DNA from: Clostridiaceae bacterium
Lineage (GTDB): Bacteria > Bacillota > Clostridia > Saccharofermentanales > Saccharofermentanaceae
Length of the DNA: 64,000 nt
Assembly: GCA_012523365.1 (NCBI GenBank)
Contig: JAAYIQ010000088.1
Location: forward strand, 1 to 64,000
Reading direction: 5' to 3'
Below, piece after piece: positions 29,570 through 39,646 of this stretch. Position 1 is the first letter of the stretch. Every line of letters starts with the position of its first letter. The notes beneath the pieces were generated by a model. That model saw only the letters and a program-made list of their open reading frames with translations. It ran no database searches and was not told the DNA's origin. The position numbers and the translations under genes are program-made.

Positions 29570-30742
29570 ATGATGAGTACAATTCTTCTCGCTCCCGAAA
29601 AGGTCAGTTTCCCCGGGTTGGGGATTGAGGGGCTCCAAGTCGATCGTGTCGCTTTCAGCGTCGGATCCGTAAACATTTACTGGTATGGGATTATCCTGGC
29701 ATCGGCTTTGTTTATCTGCGTGTTGCTTGCGATACTTCAAGCAAAGAAGAACCATTTTTCGGCTGATCTGACGATCGATATCGCGCTCGTATGCTTTCCG
29801 GCTGCGATTGTCGGCGCGCGTCTGTATTATGTGTTAAGCGAGTGGAAGCAATATGACGGAGACCTTCTTCGCATCATCAATATCCGTGACGGCGGACTCG
29901 GGGTTATCGGCGGTGTTTTGGCCGCGATCCTTGCAGGATACATTTTGGCGAGGGTCAGAAAGATTCCCGCCCATATCGTTTTTGACTACTGCATCGTCTA
30001 TATTCCGCTCGGGCAAGCGATCGGGAGGTGGGGGAATTTTTTCAATCAGGAAGCGTTTGGAACAAATACGAGCCTTCCTTGGGGCATGACAAGTGAAAGT
30101 GTGTCATGGTATTTGAGTGCTTTCTGTCCGACTCAGGACCCCAATATTCCCGTTCACCCGACATTTTTATACGAGTCGTTGGCAATGTTTGTAGTTTTCG
30201 CGATCCTCTTAATCATACGGAATAGGAGCAAATTCGCTTTTACCACCACGGCCGGCTATCTGGTTCTCCACGGAGTCGTTCGCTTTTTAATTGAAGGGCT
30301 GAGAACCGACTCTCTGTATATCGGCGAAACCGGCTTACGGCTGTCGCAGGTTACCTCCGTGATGATGGTTGTCGTGGGGATCACGCTGGTCGTCATCAGT
30401 CGTTTAAGGGGTTGGGAGCGTGAGACACAACCGGTTGAAAACTTTTTTTCCGGTCAAGGTCGCTTCGCAGCGGATGAGCAGGTCAATGAACGTACTATGA
30501 CCGAAGTTTCCGAGAACATTGAGCCCGATGCAGAAGATGCGAATAAGGCAGAAGCAGAAGACATGAATAAGGCAGAGGCAGAAGTTGATACAGTAGTTCA
30601 AGCGGAAGCGGATACGGAAAAAGAGTCGGAGACTCTGGAAGAAGCACCGATCAACACTGATTTATCCCCCGAAAGTCAGGCAGAAACGGAATCCGGAGTC
30701 GAGAATGACGCTGACTCCACCGAAACCGATCCGGTCGGATAG
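29570..30742 (+). CDS. lgt: Prolipoprotein diacylglyceryl transferase with acidic C-terminal extension
   Basis: IYWYGIILASA, GQAIGRWGNFFNQEAFG, HPTFLYES; acidic Ala/Glu-rich tail. Confidence 0.92.
   Translation: MMSTILLAPEKVSFPGLGIEGLQVDRVAFSVGSVNIYWYGIILASALFICVLLAILQAKKNHFSADLTIDIALVCFPAAIVGARLYYVLSEWKQYDGDLLRIINIRDGGLGVIGGVLAAILAGYILARVRKIPAHIVFDYCIVYIPLGQAIGRWGNFFNQEAFGTNTSLPWGMTSESVSWYLSAFCPTQDPNIPVHPTFLYESLAMFVVFAILLIIRNRSKFAFTTTAGYLVLHGVVRFLIEGLRTDSLYIGETGLRLSQVTSVMMVVVGITLVVISRLRGWERETQPVENFFSGQGRFAADEQVNERTMTEVSENIEPDAEDANKAEAEDMNKAEAEVDTVVQAEADTEKESETLEEAPINTDLSPESQAETESGVENDADSTETDPVG
30541..30588 (+). repeat. Two copies of a 24-bp tandem repeat in the lgt tail
   Basis: GAATAAGGCAGAAGCAGAAGACAT / GAATAAGGCAGAGGCAGAAGTTGA. 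Confidence 0.75.
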
Positions 30743-30752
30743 GCGGTTTATT

Positions 30753-31883
30753 ATGAGTGGCGGTAAATCCGGAATCATTTTGTTGCGGCGCAACTATTTT
30801 CGATCAGTGGATTACTGGTTGGTGATTCCGATATTATTGTTGTCTCTGATTGGAATATATGTTCTCAACAAAGTTCTTTCCAGTGGATTTGATGATTATC
30901 CGTCGATTCTTTACCGACAAGCGGCTGCGGCGGTTCTCGGCATGGCGATTGCCTTATTTATTTGCTTGATCGACACACACTTTCTGAAGGCGATCGGGTG
31001 GATCATTTATATTGCGTCCATACTCCTATTGCTCCTGGTCTTTGTCGACAGTTTCTCAATGGTCGACCAATGGGGTGCGGATTCATGGCTGAACCTTCCG
31101 TTTATCGGAACCTTTCAGCCCTCAGAAATCGCAAAAATCGGAATGATCATCGTCACGGCATATTATCTGGAAGCGATCAAGAACAAAGAGATAACGATCG
31201 TGAAGGGATTTATGTTTATTTCCCTGGTGGACGGACTGCCGTTACTCATGATTTTGAGACAGCCGGACTTCGGTACCGCAATGGTCATTATTTTCGCTTT
31301 GATGTGTATGATTTTCATATGGGGCATTAAGTACCGGTACCTCTTTTTGGGTATTTCCGCGGTGATCGTCGGAGTTATCCCGATCCTTTGGAACTTTGTA
31401 TTCACGTCAATACAGAAATCCAGAATTTTATCATTCGTATTTGCGGGATCCGATCCCAAGGGTGAATACAATTTGATTCAAGCCAAGAAAGCGATTGCTT
31501 CCGGCGGATTAATCGGGAACCGAACCGGTGAGGTGGTTAATGTTCCGGTCAAATGGGCCGACTTCATCTATACCGCAATTTCTGAGCACATGGGATTTAT
31601 CGGAACAACTATGGTCGTCATCCTTGCATTCTTCTTTTTGACCAGAAGCATATATGTTGCTTCAAAAGCATCTCAAAAGTCTTACACTTATACAGTCATC
31701 GGTTTGGCCGGAGCGTTTGCTTTTCATTTTATTGAAAGCATGGGTATGAGTGTGGGCCTCCTGCCGATCACCGGTATCCCGCTCCCGTTCATCAGTTTGG
31801 GCGGATCTGCATTGCTGGTTAATTTCATCTCGTTCGGTATCATTCTGAACATTTCAATGGAAAGAAGCATAGAAAGAAATTAA
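30753..31883 (+). CDS. SEDS family protein (RodA/FtsW/SpoVE)
   Basis: Multi-TM, LPFIGTFQPSEIAKIGMII, GLLPITGIPLPFISLGGSALL. Confidence 0.9.
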   Translation: MSGGKSGIILLRRNYFRSVDYWLVIPILLLSLIGIYVLNKVLSSGFDDYPSILYRQAAAAVLGMAIALFICLIDTHFLKAIGWIIYIASILLLLLVFVDSFSMVDQWGADSWLNLPFIGTFQPSEIAKIGMIIVTAYYLEAIKNKEITIVKGFMFISLVDGLPLLMILRQPDFGTAMVIIFALMCMIFIWGIKYRYLFLGISAVIVGVIPILWNFVFTSIQKSRILSFVFAGSDPKGEYNLIQAKKAIASGGLIGNRTGEVVNVPVKWADFIYTAISEHMGFIGTTMVVILAFFFLTRSIYVASKASQKSYTYTVIGLAGAFAFHFIESMGMSVGLLPITGIPLPFISLGGSALLVNFISFGIILNISMERSIERN

Positions 31884-31912
31884 CGATAGCCATTTATATT
31901 TTTCTCGAAAAG

Positions 31913-31935
31913 CCGGGTTGTTACCCGGTTTTTTT
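31913..31935 (+). terminator. Rho-independent terminator after the SEDS gene
   Basis: CCGGGT-TGTT-ACCCGG-TTTTTTT. Confidence 0.85.
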
Positions 31936-32037
31936 GCGCGCCGGTAAATATGGGGAGCGATATCGGAGAAAGCTCGTGTTATTTCGTAAGAACCGGTGAA
32001 AAAGTCCGATAATCGGGGATTTTCGGTTAAAAAAGAC

Positions 32038-32066
32038 TTGAAATGCGGTCCGGGGATGTGTAAAAT
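32038..32066 (+). promoter_or_regulatory. Promoter of the dcw cluster
   Basis: TTGAAA (32038-32043), 17-nt spacer, TAAAAT (32061-32066). Confidence 0.7.
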
Positions 32067-32074
32067 ACAATCAA

Positions 32075-32135
32075 GTGGTGAATTGTGGTGCAGATGTTCC
32101 TATATGTGGTGAATAGTGGGGAAAAGTCTGTGGAA
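32075..32135 (+). promoter_or_regulatory. MraZ operator: GTGGxG direct repeats
   Basis: GTGGTG at 32075, 32085 and 32106, GTGGGG at 32116 (10-bp spacing within each pair), weaker GTGGAA at 32130. Confidence 0.75.
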
Positions 32136-32149
32136 ACCGGGGAAAACTG

Positions 32150-32584
32150 ATGGCGCGTTTTACGAACAAAATCGACGTTAAAGGAAGAATATTCATTCCA
32201 TCCAAACTCAGGGAGAGTTTGGGTCGGAACGTCGTTGTGACCCTCAGCCTGGATGGCGGATACCTTTCCGTTTATACTGACGACCGTTTTCGCAGGATAC
32301 GGGAGCAATTTGAAGATCTTAACAGTATGGATCCGAAGGTTCGGCGTGTGATGAGGCTGATTGTCGGAGAAGCGCTTCCGTGCGATGTCGATTCGCAAGG
32401 GAGAATTTCTGTTTCCGACGAGCTTTGGGGGCATATCGGAACGAAGCCCGGCGACGAAGTGAGCATCATCAATATCGGTGACAAGCTTGACATCTGCTCG
32501 AAGAATTTTTATGAGCGGGAAAAGGCGGAGTTGAGCTCGGTTATGGAGCTTGATTTGACAGGATACAATGTCACGGGACTCTGA
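32150..32584 (+). CDS. mraZ: Transcriptional regulator MraZ
   Basis: NKIDVKGRIFIPSKLRESLG, SQGRISVSDELWGHIG. Confidence 0.94.
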   Translation: MARFTNKIDVKGRIFIPSKLRESLGRNVVVTLSLDGGYLSVYTDDRFRRIREQFEDLNSMDPKVRRVMRLIVGEALPCDVDSQGRISVSDELWGHIGTKPGDEVSIINIGDKLDICSKNFYEREKAELSSVMELDLTGYNVTGL

Positions 32585-33545
32585 TTTTTCACATCGTCCG
32601 GTTCTTTTTGAAGAGTGCATGCAAGCTCTTGAGATTCGACGCGACGGGATTTATGTGGATTGTACGGCCGGGGGCGGAGGACACAGTCTGGGAATACTCA
32701 GTCGGCTCGGACCGAATGGAACCTTGATATCGTTGGATAAGGATGATCGGGCGCTTGCCGAATGCGAACGCTTGCGTTCAGAAGCTGATTCCGGGAGCAA
32801 TTGGATTCTCAGGAAAACTGACTTTTCGAGAATCGGAAGCGTGTTGGACGAGTTGGAAATTGAACAAATCGACGGAGCGCTTGCGGATCTGGGTGTGTCT
32901 TCGCATCAGTTGGACACATTGGAGCGAGGTTTCTCGTACGGATCCGACGGGCCTTTGGACATGAGGATGGACGATAAGCAGGAACTTACGGCGGCGAAGG
33001 TAGTAAACGAATATTCTTCGGACCGGCTGATCACGATTCTGAGGGATTTCGGAGAAGAAAGATTTGCCGGAAGAATTGTCGGAGCAATCGAAGCGTGCCG
33101 AAAGAGTAAACGGATCGAGACGACTTCGGAGTTAGCCGCGATCATCTTAAGAGCAATGCCGTCCAAATCCAGGAAAGAAGACCAGAATCCGGCAAGAAGG
33201 ACATTTCAGGCGATACGGATCGAAGTGAATAACGAGCTCTTATCAGTATCGGAACTTCTGGAAACGTTGCCGAGTCGGCTGAATGTGAAAGGGCGTTTCG
33301 CGGTCATCTCCTTTCACTCGCTGGAAGATCGATTGGTGAAGGAAGCATTCCGTAAATTGGAGACGCCCTGTGTCTGTCCGAGAGAATTTCCGGTATGCAT
33401 TTGTAATCGAAAATCATTGGGTAGAAGTATTACGAAAAAACCGATCACGGCAAGCCCGGAAGAGATAAAAATCAACAAACGGTCGAAGAGCGCAAAATTG
33501 AGAATTTTTGAGAGGAACGAAGAGAAATGGATAACTTGGCTTTAA
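32568..33545 (+). CDS. rsmH: 16S rRNA m4C1402 methyltransferase RsmH
   Basis: HRPVLFEECMQAL, DCTAGGGGHS, ALADLGVSSHQLD, FHSLEDRLVKEAF. Confidence 0.95.
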   Translation: MSRDSDFSHRPVLFEECMQALEIRRDGIYVDCTAGGGGHSLGILSRLGPNGTLISLDKDDRALAECERLRSEADSGSNWILRKTDFSRIGSVLDELEIEQIDGALADLGVSSHQLDTLERGFSYGSDGPLDMRMDDKQELTAAKVVNEYSSDRLITILRDFGEERFAGRIVGAIEACRKSKRIETTSELAAIILRAMPSKSRKEDQNPARRTFQAIRIEVNNELLSVSELLETLPSRLNVKGRFAVISFHSLEDRLVKEAFRKLETPCVCPREFPVCICNRKSLGRSITKKPITASPEEIKINKRSKSAKLRIFERNEEKWITWL

Positions 33546-34162
33546 AGGAATGGGACATGATAGAAAATATGTATCCGGAAAAAGCACCGAAGAGCAATAT
33601 AATGCCTCGCGGTTATTCGGAGCGTTCCGTAATCGGTTCGGCAGCACCGAAGCTTAATCCTCAACGCAAGAGTAAGATTTCCGAGCAGGAAAAAAAGCGC
33701 CGCGAACAGGAAGAGCAGAGGAAGCACCGAGCGGAACTGATCAAAAAATACAAGCAAAAAGAAAGAAGCGTATCGAGAAAAAGGTTAAAAGAGAGCCTTG
33801 CGGTGATTATGGCCGTGGTCGTTATTTCGGGAATGTTTGCATTCGTGCTTTTCAGACAGGCACAAATTGCCAGCCTGAATTTCCAGAACAACGCGGCAAC
33901 GAAGAAGATCGACGCGATTCGCCAGGAAACCGCGCAAATCAAGGAAGGAATGATTCTCGGAACCGACCTTGATATGATACGTTCCGAAGCGTGTGAACGA
34001 TTAGGCATGCAGAAGCCGGGAACGAGTCAGATCGTTAGCGTTTCGGTCGGCAACGGCGATAAATTGATTACCGGCAATTCATATAACATGTTTGAAATAT
34101 CGCCCGCTGCACTTGCACAAGCCAAGGAGGATTTGGCAAAATACTATCTGAATGAAGACTGA
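33527..34162 (+). CDS. FtsL/DivIC-like cell division protein
   Basis: Basic N-term, single TM (LAVIMAVVVISGMFAFVLF) then coiled-coil; position between rsmH and the PBP gene. Confidence 0.75.
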   Translation: MDNLALKEWDMIENMYPEKAPKSNIMPRGYSERSVIGSAAPKLNPQRKSKISEQEKKRREQEEQRKHRAELIKKYKQKERSVSRKRLKESLAVIMAVVVISGMFAFVLFRQAQIASLNFQNNAATKKIDAIRQETAQIKEGMILGTDLDMIRSEACERLGMQKPGTSQIVSVSVGNGDKLITGNSYNMFEISPAALAQAKEDLAKYYLNED

Positions 34163-36638
34163 AAGGGGCAGAGCTTTGAACGAGCAACAATCGCGGAAGA
34201 AGGCCGCGCCCGATGATCCGTCTAAGGCTCTTTTGAGCCGACCGCATGATCATGAATCGAGCGAAGAGAACAGGTCCACGCTTTCGATCAAAAAGAAAGT
34301 GTGGGTTTTTCTTGTCGGGATTATCGCGACGATATTCGCGGTGATTCTCGTGGCAGAGTTGTACGAGTTGCAGGTCGTATCACATGATAAGTACGCTCTT
34401 CTGGCATCGCAAATGCACTGGAGGCGTATTCGTGATGTGCCGATTCGAGGCGACATACTGGATGTGAACGGAAACGTGTTGGCGAGCACTACTTATGAAT
34501 ATACGATCGGAGTGACACCTAAGGATGTACGGTCGATAAAAGGAACTGTTACACCGGAAGAGATTTCCGCAAAGATGGCCGAATATCTTCACCTGGATCC
34601 CGCATCTGTGCTTAAGTCCCTGCAAAACAAAGACGCGACATATATCCAGTTGGCGAAGAAAATCAATCGCGACGACATGGAATTGCTGAAGAGTTTCCTT
34701 TCCGAGAATAATATCGGCGGAGTTAAGATCGATCCGGTACCCAAGAGGTATTATGTTTATTCGGATCTGGCCGCACAGGTGGTCGGCTATGCGGATCAAA
34801 GCAATACGACGCTTATCGGTCAATACGGCATTGAGGCCTATTACAATTCGATATTGTCGGGCACCGAAGGTTACACCTATGTTGAAGTCGATAATTACAG
34901 CGGAGCGCTTCCTTACTCGCCGCCGACGACCATCGAAAAGACAGACGGGTACAACGTCGTTTTGAATATCGACCTGAATATTCAAAAAATCGCCGAAAAA
35001 ACCTGTGAGGAAGCGTATTACGCATACTCTCCCAAAGAAGGCGTCAGTGCAATCGTGATGGATCCTTATACCGGTGCGGTTTTAGCGATGGTTTCAACAC
35101 CCGACTTTGATTTGAATGCTCCCAGGGCGTGCCCTCCAATGATGAATTCGTTCCTTTGGGAGTCGTTATCCGAGGCGGACCGTATGGATTATCTCATGTC
35201 CTCTGTATGGCGAAATCGAGCGATTTCAGACACGTATGAGCCGGGATCGACCTTTAAGGTCCTGACGACGGCGATTGCGCTGGAGGAAGGCCTGACGTAC
35301 GAGGACGAACTGTTCAGCGATGCACCGATTGAAGTATCCGAAATGCATACAATATCCTGTTGGAGAGAGCATGACGGCGGAAATCATGGGATTGAAACTC
35401 TGAAGCAGGCGTTCGAACGCTCCTGCAATCCAATTTTCGTTCAGTTGGCACAACGTATCGGCATCAAGAAATATTACCAGTACGTCAGAAATTTCGGGTT
35501 CTATGAAAAGACCGGAGTTGATCTTCCCGCCGAGGAAATAGGAATATTCCATCTGAATCCGAATATCGTCGATTTATCGACTCTTTCTTTCGGCGAATCA
35601 TCCACAGTCACTCCTCTTCAGTTGGCAAATGTCTATTGCGCGCTTGTTAACGGAGGAACACTGATGAAGCCTCAACTCGCCAAATATCTTACCGACTCAT
35701 ACGGGAATATTATTAAGGAATTTAAGCCTCAGCCGATGAAGACCATTTTTTCCGAACTTACGGCGGATCGCGTGAAGGCGATGATGAAGACGGTCGTTAC
35801 GGAAGGAACCGGAACCGCCGGTTATGTTGAAGGCTATCGTGTCGCCGGAAAAACCAGCACCTCAACCATAGATGTGGGAGATGACAAGGGCATGCACGTA
35901 TTGTCATTCGGATGTTATGCTCCGTATGACAATCCTGAGATCGTCGTGCTGGTGGTCATCAACAAACCCGAGGATAAAGAGCTCGGATCCAGCGCAGCTA
36001 CAAAAGTGGCAGCCCGGATTGTTGCCGATACGCTTGAATATATGGATGTCAAGAGAATTCTGACGGCGGACGACTATAAAAAAATGACCACCAAGTATAA
36101 ATTTCCGGAAGTCGTCGGAATGACGATCAAGGAAGCGAGAAGGACACTATACAAAGAGGGGTTTACAGTTCTCATCGGTGAGGATAATATGACGGATGAT
36201 CAGACCGTTACCTTTACGTTCCCGGCATCGCCGAGCATTTTGTATCGAAACGGTACGATCGTTCTGTACTCGACGGAACAGGAGACTACGATCCAGCGAC
36301 AGGTAATGGTGCCGGACTTTACAGGTAAAAATATTAACGAATGCCTCAGACTTGCCGCGGATTCGGGGGTGAACGTTACTATTCGCGGAAATTCGGAAGG
36401 AGTAGTCATTTCTCAAAATCCGGAGTATGGATATGCGGTTCCCGGAAACGGAGACGAATCCGAACCGCCCGTGAGTCCCGATCAGGAGTTAGCAGACTCT
36501 TCTTCGGCTATTGATCCGGATGACGTTGATGTCGCTGATGGCGGGACGACGGATGGCGATGAACAGGGAAATCAGGCGAATGTACCGCAACGGATAACGG
36601 TACCGGCCGGTACGATAATCGAACTGATAATGGAGTAA
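34152..36638 (+). CDS. Class B penicillin-binding protein with PASTA domains (FtsI/SpoVD type)
   Basis: YEPGSTFKVLT (SxxK), GKTSTS (KTG-like), C-terminal PASTA segments VPDFTGKNINECLRLAADSG. Confidence 0.92.
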   Translation: MKTERGRALNEQQSRKKAAPDDPSKALLSRPHDHESSEENRSTLSIKKKVWVFLVGIIATIFAVILVAELYELQVVSHDKYALLASQMHWRRIRDVPIRGDILDVNGNVLASTTYEYTIGVTPKDVRSIKGTVTPEEISAKMAEYLHLDPASVLKSLQNKDATYIQLAKKINRDDMELLKSFLSENNIGGVKIDPVPKRYYVYSDLAAQVVGYADQSNTTLIGQYGIEAYYNSILSGTEGYTYVEVDNYSGALPYSPPTTIEKTDGYNVVLNIDLNIQKIAEKTCEEAYYAYSPKEGVSAIVMDPYTGAVLAMVSTPDFDLNAPRACPPMMNSFLWESLSEADRMDYLMSSVWRNRAISDTYEPGSTFKVLTTAIALEEGLTYEDELFSDAPIEVSEMHTISCWREHDGGNHGIETLKQAFERSCNPIFVQLAQRIGIKKYYQYVRNFGFYEKTGVDLPAEEIGIFHLNPNIVDLSTLSFGESSTVTPLQLANVYCALVNGGTLMKPQLAKYLTDSYGNIIKEFKPQPMKTIFSELTADRVKAMMKTVVTEGTGTAGYVEGYRVAGKTSTSTIDVGDDKGMHVLSFGCYAPYDNPEIVVLVVINKPEDKELGSSAATKVAARIVADTLEYMDVKRILTADDYKKMTTKYKFPEVVGMTIKEARRTLYKEGFTVLIGEDNMTDDQTVTFTFPASPSILYRNGTIVLYSTEQETTIQRQVMVPDFTGKNINECLRLAADSGVNVTIRGNSEGVVISQNPEYGYAVPGNGDESEPPVSPDQELADSSSAIDPDDVDVADGGTTDGDEQGNQANVPQRITVPAGTIIELIME

Positions 36639-36644
36639 ACGGAT

Positions 36645-38171
36645 ATGACGCATACATTGAGAAGCCTGATCGGTGATTTGAATTACCGGCTGATCGCGGG
36701 AAACCCGGACACGGAAGTTTCCCAAATTTCGTATGATTCAAGGCAGGCTTCGCCAAGTGGTGTTTTCGTCTGTATCCACGGGCACATCGTAGATGCCCAT
36801 TCGTATATACCCGAAGTAATTTCGAAGGGTGTATCTGCCGTTGTGATCAATAATGATGAAAATCTTTACGATCGGGATCAAATCCTTGAAATGTCGAAGG
36901 AAAGCGATGTAACCTTTATCGGTGTTGATGACACTCGAATTGCCCTTGCCAAGATGAGTATCGCTTTTTACGATCATCCGGCTTCTTCTCTTCAAATGAT
37001 CGGCATAACAGGAACAAAAGGAAAAACGACAACAACATACATGATTTATAATATCTTCGCGGAAGCAGGGAAGAAAACGGGCCTTATCGGTACGATCGCC
37101 AACATCATCGGCGGAGAAATCAAGCAGGCAAAGAGGACTACTCCGGAAGCCGTTGATCTTCAGTTGATTCTGAAGGAAATGGCGGACACCGGATCGGATA
37201 GTTGTGTGATGGAGGTCTCTTCGCTCGGCTTGGCGTTCGGACGCGTGTACGGGATCGATTTTCAAGTCAGTGCATTTACAAATCTTTATCCGGATCACAT
37301 CAGTGCCGCTGAACATGCCGATATGAAGGAATATTTGGAGGCGAAGCTGTTGATTTTCAAGCAGAGCAAAAATGCGCTTGTGAATCTTGACTGTTCGGTC
37401 GGACGTGAAGTCGTCGATTTTGCGAGAGATCATTGTCCCGTATATACCTATGGATTATCAGAAGAATGCGACTGCAGAGCCGTTTCGGAAATACACATCG
37501 TTCGCGACGGGATCAACGGAACAGAAATCGAACTGCGAAGCCCATGGTACAACGGAACGGTATTCATCGGTTTACCTGGACGGTTCAATATCTATAATGC
37601 ACTTTGTGCCATCGCGATTTCCGGACTTTCGGGGATTCCTTTCGAGGAAGTTCGGAGAGCGCTCGCAAAGGTCGCCGTGCCGGGTCGACTTCAAAACGTT
37701 CCGAATCATATGGGAATTACCGCTCTTGTTGATTACGCGCACAACGCTGCCAGTCTGGAGATCCTTCTGGATACTCTTCGGGAATATTGTACCGGCCGTC
37801 TGATCACGGTTTTCGGATGTGGCGGAAATCGTTCGGGAACGAGACGCACGGAAATGGGAAGGGTCGCCGGCAGATTGAGCGACCTGACGTTTGTTACTTC
37901 GGACAATCCCCGAGACGAAGAGCCGATGGAAATCATAAACGCAATTTTGGAAGGAATTATACCGACCGGCGGCAAATTTATCGTTGAGCCGGACCGAAAG
38001 ACTGCCATTGAGAAAGCGATTATGGAAGCTGCTCCCGGTGATTTTGTGATCATCGCCGGTAAGGGTCATGAGAATTATCAAATATTCAAGGATCAAGTGA
38101 TTCATTTTGACGATGCGGAGACAGCGGCGGAAGTTTTCTCGCGTATTACAGATAAACGGGACAGGGGATAA
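36645..38171 (+). CDS. murE: UDP-MurNAc-tripeptide synthetase
   Basis: GITGTKGKTTTTYMIYNI, SDNPRDEEP, IIAGKGHENYQ. Confidence 0.94.
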   Translation: MTHTLRSLIGDLNYRLIAGNPDTEVSQISYDSRQASPSGVFVCIHGHIVDAHSYIPEVISKGVSAVVINNDENLYDRDQILEMSKESDVTFIGVDDTRIALAKMSIAFYDHPASSLQMIGITGTKGKTTTTYMIYNIFAEAGKKTGLIGTIANIIGGEIKQAKRTTPEAVDLQLILKEMADTGSDSCVMEVSSLGLAFGRVYGIDFQVSAFTNLYPDHISAAEHADMKEYLEAKLLIFKQSKNALVNLDCSVGREVVDFARDHCPVYTYGLSEECDCRAVSEIHIVRDGINGTEIELRSPWYNGTVFIGLPGRFNIYNALCAIAISGLSGIPFEEVRRALAKVAVPGRLQNVPNHMGITALVDYAHNAASLEILLDTLREYCTGRLITVFGCGGNRSGTRRTEMGRVAGRLSDLTFVTSDNPRDEEPMEIINAILEGIIPTGGKFIVEPDRKTAIEKAIMEAAPGDFVIIAGKGHENYQIFKDQVIHFDDAETAAEVFSRITDKRDRG

Positions 38172-38173
38172 TC

Positions 38174-39646
38174 ATGGCAGAGTTTACGCTGAAAGAAATA
38201 GCATCCGCCGTCGGCGGATTAGCGATAAATCGTACCGGTATTAAGGATGAAAGCATTACAATATCCGGAGTATGCACGGATTCACGTGCCGTCGAACCCG
38301 GAAATCTCTTTGTCGCCCTGGTCGGAGAACATTTTGACGGACATCAATTCTGTAAAGAAGTCTCAGACAAGGGGGGAAAGGTATTTATGATCTCCCGTGA
38401 AGCGTGTCTGCCGGAGCAATCCGTTGGTATCATTGTTCCGGACACCCTCAAGGCATATCAGGATTTGGCAAAATACCGTCGAAAAAGACTCGGTTGTAAA
38501 GTGATTGCCGTTACGGGCAGTGTCGGAAAAACTTCGACCCGAGAAATGATCGCATTGGCCATGGCGTCATCTTACAGAACACACGTTACAACAGCAAACA
38601 ACAATAATGAAATCGGGTTACCGTCAACGATCCTGGCCGCACCGGAAGACACGGAAATAATCGTACTCGAAATGGGTATGAGGCAATTGGGGGAAATTCG
38701 CGTTCTCACCGGGATTGCCGCCCCTGATATCGCAGTTGTAACGAATATCGGGGTATCGCACATCGAGTTGCTCGGTAGCCGGGAGAGTATTTTGGCCGCA
38801 AAAATGGAAATCTGCGAAGGGCTTGGGCCGGAAGGCATTTTGATTATAAACGGAGATGATCCGTTTCTTTCCGGGTATGTTTCAGAGCCCTCGAATCGTC
38901 GTTGGCGGCAATTGGCTGCCGCAGCCTGGACGGCAAAGTCGTGTGAAACTTTACAAACCGATTTTTGTGTGCACGCTGACCGCATGGTTATGAGCGAAAC
39001 GGGTACATCCTTCGATGCCGTGATTGTCGACGATAAACAAACCGAGCAAACAATCAGCCTTCGTATCCGGGCGACGGGCAGACATCACATCAAGAACGCG
39101 ATGATTTCGATTATGTGCGCCCGATTTGCGGGCGTGGATCCGGAGTCAGCCTGTCTCGCATTACAAAACTACCATCCGATGAGTGGACGCGGGAAAATCA
39201 TTCAGACCAAACGGTTCACGGTTTGTGATGATGCTTATAACGCGAGTCCGGAGTCGATGATGGCGGCGTTTGAGAATGTTGCGATGATTTCGGGCGCGAG
39301 AAGGAAAATCGCAGCGATCGGCGGAATGCTTGAACTCGGAGGGTACGCTTCCGAATTACATTATGAGATCGGAGCGGGGGCCGCTGAATCCGGCATTGAT
39401 TGTATCTATGTATGCGGAGAGTTTGCCGAAAAGGTCCGTGAAGGAGCGTTGTCCGTTCGCCCCGGGATACCGGTGAAGGTGTTTGCAGACAGAGATCAGC
39501 TCACAGATGTCTTGATCGGAGATCTCTTGCCATACGATGTGCTCTTATGCAACGCTTCCCATTCTTTCCGGTTCGATCTTGTCTCCGAAGCGATCATTCG
39601 TTTGGACGGCGGACCGATTTCCGTCGAAAAGGAAGAACGATCATGA
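38174..39646 (+). CDS. murF: UDP-MurNAc-tripeptide:D-Ala-D-Ala ligase
   Basis: VTGSVGKTSTREMIALAM, NNNNEIGLPSTIL, DDAYNASPESM. Confidence 0.95.
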   Translation: MAEFTLKEIASAVGGLAINRTGIKDESITISGVCTDSRAVEPGNLFVALVGEHFDGHQFCKEVSDKGGKVFMISREACLPEQSVGIIVPDTLKAYQDLAKYRRKRLGCKVIAVTGSVGKTSTREMIALAMASSYRTHVTTANNNNEIGLPSTILAAPEDTEIIVLEMGMRQLGEIRVLTGIAAPDIAVVTNIGVSHIELLGSRESILAAKMEICEGLGPEGILIINGDDPFLSGYVSEPSNRRWRQLAAAAWTAKSCETLQTDFCVHADRMVMSETGTSFDAVIVDDKQTEQTISLRIRATGRHHIKNAMISIMCARFAGVDPESACLALQNYHPMSGRGKIIQTKRFTVCDDAYNASPESMMAAFENVAMISGARRKIAAIGGMLELGGYASELHYEIGAGAAESGIDCIYVCGEFAEKVREGALSVRPGIPVKVFADRDQLTDVLIGDLLPYDVLLCNASHSFRFDLVSEAIIRLDGGPISVEKEERS

